Below the pieces are notes generated by a model. The model saw nothing but the letters and a program-made list of their open reading frames with translations, was not told the DNA's origin and made no database searches. Below are positions 58,712 through 64,000 of a stretch of DNA of 64,000 nucleotides, one piece after another (the first letter of the stretch is position 1; each line of letters opens with the position of its first letter). The translations under genes and the position numbers were made by a program. This DNA is from Oleiagrimonas sp963821885. GTDB taxonomy: Bacteria; Pseudomonadota; Gammaproteobacteria; Xanthomonadales; Rhodanobacteraceae. The DNA is taken from the NCBI GenBank assembly GCA_963821885.1, contig CAWGFN010000002.1, forward strand, positions 372,001 to 436,000, read 5' to 3'.

Positions 58712-60193
58712 ATGAACATTCATACCGGGGTAATCGCAATCGCCCTGCTCGCCCTGACTTCCTGCGCCGTTGCCGGCAAGGCTCCCGAGGCGCCACCGCT
58801 GACCACACTGGACGGCTTTGCCGCGCAACTGATGAAACGCCATGGCATCGCCGGCATCGGCATCGTCGCCGTCGAGAATGGCCACGTCATCCATCAAAAG
58901 GGTTTCGGCACCGCCGACGGCAATCACGCATTCGATGACGCCACCCGCTTCTACATCGCCTCCAACACCAAGGCGTTCACCGGCATGGCCATGGCGCACC
59001 TGGTCGACCAGGGACGCATCCACCTGGACGATCCCGTCACGCGTTATATCCCGCCCCGGTTTTTCGCTGCCGGCGTGAATGCTGCGCAGCTGACCATTCG
59101 CGATCTACTCACCCACACCACCGGGCTGGCCGACGACCCGCTCGTCTTCCGCACGGCCTATTCCGGCCAGGTGCCGTCCGACCCGCGCACGCTGCTGCGC
59201 TTTGCCGCATACCGCAGGGACGATCATTCGCGCAGCTTCCACTACAGCAACCTGGGCTACCTGATGGCGGCGATGATCATCCGCCGCGTGACCGGCAAGG
59301 ACTGGAAGACCTATCTGCAGGACACCGTGCTGCAGCCGGCCGGCATGCACCGGACCGGCGCGCACGTGCCGCCCGCCGGATCGAACGCCGCCCTGCCGTT
59401 CGAAGCCGGATCCTCGACGCCGATGGACTTTCGCAAGTCCGATGCCACGCTGCACGCGGCCGGTGGCCTGTTCTCCACGCTGCCCGACATGGGCATGTGG
59501 CTGACCGTGTTCACCGACCCGCAGCAAAAGCGCCTGGCAGCGGCCGACGTGCAGCAGGCGTCGCGTCCGCTCATCGAAGGGCTGGACCAGGGCATGGGCC
59601 CGTTCCGCATGCAGGGCTACGGCTACGGCTGGATTCACGGCAGCCTGTTCGGTGAGCCGCTGCGCTTTCACTTCGGGCGCTTCCCGGGTTACGACTCGAT
59701 GATCTCCTACGCCCCGGACCGGCATCGCGGCGTGTTCGTGTACGTCAACACGCGCCGCGGCGGCCTGCGCGTGGCCGGTGCGTTGAGCGCGATGTTCTAC
59801 GCCATCATGCGCCACGCACCCGATCTGCCAGCGCGTCGAGCAACGTTGACCAGGGTCGTCGACCAAGCCTTCGCCGGCGCCGAATCACCGCTCCCGCCCA
59901 GGCTCCTGCGCCGCGACATGCCGGCCGTGTGCGGGGTATTCACCAGCGCGCGATACGGCACACTGTCGATCACCGCCGACGGCAGCGGCTACGGCATCCG
60001 TCTGGGCGACCTGCAAAGCGTCGCCTACCGCAGCAGCACACCCGGGCGCATCGGCATCGCCTGGATTCCCGGCAAACGCGAGTATCTCGACGTGGGCCGG
60101 ACCCGCGACGGCCGCGTGCGCCTGAGCTACCAGGACTACGGCGTGTTCGTGCGCGCGGCAAAAGACGACGGCCGCTGTCGAGACACCCCCTGA
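58712..60193 (+). CDS. Beta-lactamase-fold serine hydrolase, lipoprotein
   Basis: 493 residues: signal peptide with lipobox LTSC (Cys 18), then a class C beta-lactamase/DD-peptidase-like domain with SNTK (S-x-x-K, in IASNTKAFTG), YSN (FHYSNLGYLM) and HFG (RFHFGRFPG) in place of KTG. The C-terminal ~110 residues (VCGVFTSARYGTLSITADGSGY...) form a lipocalin-like tail common in this group. Probably an envelope esterase or peptidase rather than a resistance enzyme. GGGAG lies 6-7 nt upstream. Confidence 0.87.
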   Translation: MNIHTGVIAIALLALTSCAVAGKAPEAPPLTTLDGFAAQLMKRHGIAGIGIVAVENGHVIHQKGFGTADGNHAFDDATRFYIASNTKAFTGMAMAHLVDQGRIHLDDPVTRYIPPRFFAAGVNAAQLTIRDLLTHTTGLADDPLVFRTAYSGQVPSDPRTLLRFAAYRRDDHSRSFHYSNLGYLMAAMIIRRVTGKDWKTYLQDTVLQPAGMHRTGAHVPPAGSNAALPFEAGSSTPMDFRKSDATLHAAGGLFSTLPDMGMWLTVFTDPQQKRLAAADVQQASRPLIEGLDQGMGPFRMQGYGYGWIHGSLFGEPLRFHFGRFPGYDSMISYAPDRHRGVFVYVNTRRGGLRVAGALSAMFYAIMRHAPDLPARRATLTRVVDQAFAGAESPLPPRLLRRDMPAVCGVFTSARYGTLSITADGSGYGIRLGDLQSVAYRSSTPGRIGIAWIPGKREYLDVGRTRDGRVRLSYQDYGVFVRAAKDDGRCRDTP

Positions 60194-60317
60194 TCGTCCG
60201 ACACCCACGCATGGCCCAAGCGCGGCGGGCAGGCTCTCGCGCATGGGGTCGATGTCGCGTGCACGGCTCGCGGGCCAATGCCATCATGGACCGCTCCACG
60301 ACGACGAAGACCGAGCG

Positions 60318-61409
60318 ATGACCCTGTCCGACCGCGACCCCAGACACGACTGCCGATTCGCCCTTTCGCGCACCCTGCCGCCCACGGCAGCCGACACCCT
60401 CGCGCGGCTGGCCGCCCACGCCGAGGCGGACGATGCCATCGACATGTATGGCGAGGGCGGCGCGGTCGCGCGGCTGGAACAGGACGTGCGCGAGCGACTG
60501 GGCAAGGATGCAGGGCTGTTCTTCATCAAGGGCGTGATGGCGCAGCTGTGCGTGCTGCAGGCACATGCCCAGAGGCGCCAGTGCCGCAACGTGGTGATCC
60601 ATCCGCTCAGTCACATGGATGTGGACGAGGACGATGCCATCGGCCGCGTCACCGATCTCAACGTCATCCGTCTGGGCCGGCACCGCCCCTTCACTGCACA
60701 GATGCTCGACACCCTGACCGAACCGCTGGCCGCGGTGGTCGTTGAACTGCCCCTGCGTCGCGCCGGTTTCCTGCTGCCGGACATCGAGTCGCTGCGCGCG
60801 ATCTCGGCCTGGTGCCGCGCCCGCTCCGTACCGCTGCATATCGACGGCGCGCGCATCTGGGAGTCGTGCGCCGGCTACGGCCTGAGCCTTGCCGACGTCG
60901 CCGAACTGGCCGACAGCGTCTACGTCTCGTTCTACAAGGGACTGGGCGGACTGGGTGGCGCGATGGTCCTGGGCAACCGCGATTTCATCCAGTCCCTGCA
61001 CGTGTGGAAGACCCGCTACGGCGGCAACCTGTTCACCGCCTATCCCTACGCCATCGCCGCGCTGGACGGCCTGGACCGCCTGTTGCCGCGCCTGCCTGAA
61101 TTCGTGCAGCGCGCGCGGGCGCTGGCGGCGGGACTGGCGGACCTGCCCGGCGTGATCGTGCATCCGAATCGGCCGCACACCAACGGTTTCCAGGTCTGGT
61201 TCCGCGGGTCGCCCCAGGACCTGACCGAACGGCACCGCGCCTTCGCCGCCGAACAGGGCGCCTGGCTGTTCGATGCCTTCACCGACGCACCGCTGGATGG
61301 TCATGCCATGGCCGAAGTGCAGATCGGCCCGGCCTCGGACGACTACGCCATCGAGGATGCCCTGGCCGCCCTGCGCGCATTTGCCGACACGCTCAGCGCT
61401 GCCGGCTGA
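60318..61409 (+). CDS. Threonine aldolase / beta-eliminating lyase family
   Basis: 363 residues, PLP fold type I. The N-terminal region EADDAIDMYGEGGAVARLEQDVRERLGKDAGLFF precedes LPLRRAGFLLPD, substrate/PLP segment VPLHIDGARIWES (Asp), Schiff-base Lys in YVSFYKGLGGLGGAM, and TRYGGNLFTAYPYA. Relatives cleave L-threonine or allo-threonine to glycine and acetaldehyde. Lacks a strong ribosome site. Its 5' part is the source or sister of the fragment at 57710. Serine hydrolase gene 125 bp upstream on the same strand. Confidence 0.85.
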   Translation: MTLSDRDPRHDCRFALSRTLPPTAADTLARLAAHAEADDAIDMYGEGGAVARLEQDVRERLGKDAGLFFIKGVMAQLCVLQAHAQRRQCRNVVIHPLSHMDVDEDDAIGRVTDLNVIRLGRHRPFTAQMLDTLTEPLAAVVVELPLRRAGFLLPDIESLRAISAWCRARSVPLHIDGARIWESCAGYGLSLADVAELADSVYVSFYKGLGGLGGAMVLGNRDFIQSLHVWKTRYGGNLFTAYPYAIAALDGLDRLLPRLPEFVQRARALAAGLADLPGVIVHPNRPHTNGFQVWFRGSPQDLTERHRAFAAEQGAWLFDAFTDAPLDGHAMAEVQIGPASDDYAIEDALAALRAFADTLSAAG

Positions 61410-61452
61410 TCACGCCCGCCGAAGACCGCGCGACCGGTACCCGGCCGCGCAC

Positions 61453-61489
61453 AAAAAAAAACGGGACCACGCATGCACTCGTGGTCCCG
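61453..61489 (-). terminator. Rho-independent terminator of the PKD protease gene
   Basis: On the minus strand, stem CGGGACCACG...CGTGGTCCCG followed by nine T. On the plus strand the aldolase gene reads into it A-run first, so the T tract favours the minus-strand transcript. Confidence 0.92.
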
Positions 61490-61537
61490 CCGTGTTGCTG
61501 ACGCGGCGGGATGATCCCGCCGCGCCCCTTGCAACGC

Positions 61538-63415
61538 TTACTGCGCGTTCAGCGTGATGTCATCCAGCACGAACGAGGTCTGCAGCGAGTAGTCCTCCTT
61601 GCCCGTGAACTTGATGGTCACCGTCTGGCCGACGTAGGCGCTCATGTTGAAGCTGTGCTGCACGTAGCCCGAAGCCGCATCGAGGTTCGAGTAGGTGTGC
61701 AGGGTCTTGAGCACGGAACCGCTGCTGTTCAGCACCTGCACCTTCAGGGTGTCGTACTTGGAGGTGGAAGTCGTTTCCGACGTATCCACGTGCAGGTAGA
61801 AGCTCAGCGTCGCCGAGCTGTTGCCGCTCGGGATCGTCACCGACTGCGAAACGGTGTCGGTGTGCGAGGAGCCGTAGCCGTCCAGCCAGGCGAAGTACGA
61901 ACCGGCGTGCGAGGACTGGCCGCTGCAGCCGCTGTTGCTGCACAGCACGCCCGAGCTCATCGACCACGGCGAGGCCGAGCCGGACTCGAAGCCGGTGTTG
62001 CCCAGCAGCTGGCCGGAGCCACCGCCGCCGCCACCGCTGCTCACGGTCACCGAATGGGTCACGGAGCTGGTGGTGCCGTTGCCGCTGTCGGTCACGGTCT
62101 CGGTGACGCTGAAGGTGCCAGCGGCCGAGTAGGTGTGGCTCGGGTTGGTCGCGGACGAGGTCGAACCGTCACCGAAGTTCCACGAATGCGAACCGATGGT
62201 GCCGCCACTGTCGGTGGAGGTGTCGGTGAAGTTCGCCGTCAGGTTGCTGGTGGTGAAGGTAAAGCCAGCCGACGGCGTGCCGCCGCCCGTGCCGCCACCG
62301 CCGCCATTGACGATCGGATGCGAGATGTCGCACTCGTTGGTGTCGTTGGACCAGGTGCTCTGCATGGCGTAGGTGCCGTTGCCCATGGTCACGTTGGCGC
62401 TGGCGCCCTGACCCGAGGAGATCCACGCGCACTCGTCGCCGTTCTCGCCATTGCTGGAGTTGTACCAGCCACCGGCCGGGTTCTGGTCGGTGATGGTCTC
62501 GGCGTACTCATGACCACCGACGATCGAGAAACCGTCCAGGGTGCCCGCGGAACCGCTGTTCACGAAGCCCTGGCCGCAGCTCGAGCCCATGTCAGCCACG
62601 TACGGCATGTTGGTGAAGGCGATGTCGCCGTAGGACGAGGACACGCCGGCGTCCTTGTTGTAGTCATGCCATGCGCAGAACTGGCCGCTGGACGTGTTGA
62701 AGCCGTCCGGGTGCGTGCCGCTCGGCGACAGGATGATGTACTGCGCGTAGCGGTTGGAAGCAGCCGTGGTGTTGCCGAAGTGCGCGGCGGCCTTGATGGC
62801 CTCGCTGGCCAGCTGCGCGGCGGTGGCGTTGCTCGGCGAGGACACCGAGTTGTCGTACCAGATGCCGGCGAACGCGCCACCGGTCGGATAACCGATGAAG
62901 TTGGCGTTGGACGGGCAGGAGGTGGCGCCGGTGGACACGTTCGGACCGTCGCAGTACTGGGTCATCACGCCCGACCACAGCTCGTTGCCGGTACCCAGGC
63001 CCTTCATCATGCTCTCGTAGTACGGCACGGCGCCGTCGGCGTCGTTGGACAGGGTCATGTTGCCGCTGGAGTTGGTGCTGGCGGAGCCCCACTGGCTGCC
63101 GTACACCACGATGTAGACCTTGGGCGTGCCGCTGGTCACGCCGATGCCGTCGATGCCGCCCTGGTAGCTCAGGGTCTTGGCGCCGGTCGCGGCGGTGGTC
63201 GCGGCCATGGACGGATGCATCGACTCGTAGCGCTTCATCTTGCCCCACGCCTCACGGGTCGGCACCGCGCCGTGGCGGTACGCATGGCCATAGGCCGGAG
63301 CATAGGGATTGTGGTGCGTGCTGCTCGCGGACTGTCCGGTGGCCGCATGGGCCATACCGACGGTCGCGCCGAGCATGGCGGTCGCAAGGACTGCCTTCAT
63401 CAGACGACTGCTCAT
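61538..63415 (-). CDS. Secreted PKD-domain protein with a putative metalloprotease core
   Basis: 625 residues. Signal peptide (about 1-24), N-terminal pro-like region, then a catalytic-type domain (about 95-350) with HEYAE at 302-306 followed by GGWY and GENGDECAW. This is the HExxE-like arrangement of zinc-site proteins of the EXO/PHI-1-like type. A Gly linker follows, then a PKD domain (about 375-470: SHSWNFGDGSTSSATNPSHTYSAAGTF), a second Gly linker and a C-terminal jelly-roll-like domain (GFESG...FAWLDGYG...VLDDITL). Rich in Ser, Thr, Asn and low in charge, as for type II-secreted enzymes. GGGAGG sits 10 nt upstream. Confidence 0.8.
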   Translation of the reverse strand: MSSRLMKAVLATAMLGATVGMAHAATGQSASSTHHNPYAPAYGHAYRHGAVPTREAWGKMKRYESMHPSMAATTAATGAKTLSYQGGIDGIGVTSGTPKVYIVVYGSQWGSASTNSSGNMTLSNDADGAVPYYESMMKGLGTGNELWSGVMTQYCDGPNVSTGATSCPSNANFIGYPTGGAFAGIWYDNSVSSPSNATAAQLASEAIKAAAHFGNTTAASNRYAQYIILSPSGTHPDGFNTSSGQFCAWHDYNKDAGVSSSYGDIAFTNMPYVADMGSSCGQGFVNSGSAGTLDGFSIVGGHEYAETITDQNPAGGWYNSSNGENGDECAWISSGQGASANVTMGNGTYAMQSTWSNDTNECDISHPIVNGGGGGTGGGTPSAGFTFTTSNLTANFTDTSTDSGGTIGSHSWNFGDGSTSSATNPSHTYSAAGTFSVTETVTDSGNGTTSSVTHSVTVSSGGGGGGSGQLLGNTGFESGSASPWSMSSGVLCSNSGCSGQSSHAGSYFAWLDGYGSSHTDTVSQSVTIPSGNSSATLSFYLHVDTSETTSTSKYDTLKVQVLNSSGSVLKTLHTYSNLDAASGYVQHSFNMSAYVGQTVTIKFTGKEDYSLQTSFVLDDITLNAQ

Positions 63416-64000
63416 GTAACGATTACCTCCCGAAATGGATTTGAATACCGGGCGCCGGACGGCTCATGTGCGTCCGTGGTCTGCACGCTGACGTGCCGCG
63501 TGCTGCACCCGGTGGCGTATTCCGGTCCCGCTGGCCGCATCTCCCCCGTTCGTCCGTGGTGATACTGCGCGGTCATCGCGAGCGAGGATCGAACTGTTTC
63601 GCGCTCGTCCATGGACCACCCGCGGACCGACTGCGATCCGGCGGGGTGCGTGGACAGTAGGGAGTTACTCAGGGTGAGGTAAATAAGAAATTTGCTTAAA
63701 AGCAAATACTAAGAATCGGGCATGAAATCGATCCGGAAATGGATCGCTGAACGCGCGATTGTGCAGCTAAAACATCGCTTTGCCGGCGTCCCGAAACATG
63801 CGCGATTCCGGAAATAAGCGGGGGTCGGGTCCGCCACCCGGCGGCGCCGGTCATGGACGATTCCGGCAATTGTGCAATTTCCGTGACATGAGGTCGTCAC
63901 GCGACCGGTCCGCGCATGCACATGATCGGCAACGGGAGGGGCTTGAGGGTCACTCCGGCGACCCCGCGACCTGCGGACATCGACGGACGCAAACCGGCCC
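63416..64000. other. 585-bp non-coding region upstream of the protease
   Basis: No convincing gene. Short open frames here lack ribosome sites and family features. A strongly AT-rich patch (63660-63720) contains the palindrome ATTTGCTT-AA-AAGCAAAT (63690-63707), the likely promoter/operator zone for the minus-strand protease, giving a leader near 260 nt. The remainder to the window end shows nothing recognisable. Confidence 0.4.
63690..63707. promoter_or_regulatory. 18-bp palindrome upstream of the PKD protease
   Basis: ATTTGCTT-AA-AAGCAAAT, two perfect 8-base arms, inside the only AT-rich patch for kilobases. Candidate operator. Its TTGCTT...AAGCAA core resembles the dyad in the sqr/arsR promoter (17461-17475), though that similarity is short and may be chance. 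Confidence 0.45.

Noticed and set aside
58712..60193. Antibiotic-resistance beta-lactamase
   Set aside because: SxxK and YxN are present but KTG is replaced by HFG and there is a lipocalin-like tail, as in esterase/peptidase-type serine hydrolases; nothing points to drug resistance.
63412..63921. Short frames upstream of the PKD protease
   Set aside because: No ribosome sites, no recognisable domains and unusual composition; better read as promoter/leader DNA.

Overview
The window is a GC-rich bacterial chromosome segment with tightly packed genes. It looks like a gammaproteobacterium of the Xanthomonadales/Lysobacterales, most likely a Rhodanobacteraceae-type organism. The evidence is the mix of genes: class I fructose-bisphosphate aldolase, an E1alpha/E1beta/E2 2-oxoacid dehydrogenase operon, tyrosine and tryptophan catabolism, a quinol-type NO reductase beside an Fe-S FNR/ANR regulator and hemN, a PepSY-PhoP-PhoQ operon, and dispersed GTAGCCCGGAT-type REP palindromes. 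This placement is an inference from gene content, since no rRNA is present. I see no prophage, integrase, insertion sequence or CRISPR array. The one tRNA is tRNA-Thr(UGU).

Layout. 1-4.0 kb: the end of rfbD, a secreted thioredoxin-fold protein and transketolase. 4.4-6.8 kb: three tandem paralogous outer-membrane beta-barrel genes, each followed by its own terminator. 6.8-11.4 kb: fructose-bisphosphate aldolase, a TonB-C-like secreted protein, pyruvate kinase and a P1-type nuclease. 10.9-15.7 kb: an RND adaptor/pump/OsmC operon. 15.8-18.4 kb: a sulfide/persulfide locus (DUF2892 protein, type I sulfide:quinone oxidoreductase, redox ArsR regulator of the BigR/SqrR kind, DUF442 protein). 18.5-22.2 kb: GAPDH, a Sel1-like secreted protein, a lipase-like hydrolase and a group III truncated haemoglobin. 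22.2-28.1 kb: Tpx, then the hemN-anr-norZ-sirB2 run for low-oxygen/NO physiology. 28.1-35.1 kb: fahA, hmgA, hppD, a MarR regulator, a POT peptide transporter and tryptophan 2,3-dioxygenase. 35.5-39.8 kb: pdhA, pdhB, aceF and a lipoprotein. 39.8-40.1 kb: a composite repeat zone. 40.1-46.0 kb: trpS with a DUF1508 tail, arginase, tRNA-Thr and the birA-coaX-SPOR operon. 46.2-55.8 kb: pepSY-phoP-phoQ, dusA, fpr, small membrane proteins, a tandem Usp, TonB and cytochrome b561. 55.8-61.4 kb: a four-gene operon (MAPEG, CPXCG, dienelactone hydrolase, membrane protein), a diguanylate cyclase whose front end is a piece of a threonine-aldolase gene, a beta-lactamase-fold serine hydrolase and the intact threonine aldolase. 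61.5-63.4 kb: a secreted PKD-domain putative metalloprotease.

How it works together. Four promoters (sqr, truncated haemoglobin, norZ, hemN) carry FNR/ANR-type boxes. Each has a CANNNT -10-like hexamer exactly 22 bp downstream, the geometry of a class II FNR promoter, and the ANR-like activator is encoded among them. This suggests one low-oxygen regulon joining NO reduction, haem synthesis, a haemoglobin and sulfide oxidation. The sqr promoter also carries an inverted repeat next to a redox-cysteine ArsR repressor gene. The two most unusual observations are this regulon arrangement and the aldolase-GGDEF chimera, whose junction lies right after a 39-bp stretch identical to the intact aldolase 2.6 kb away.
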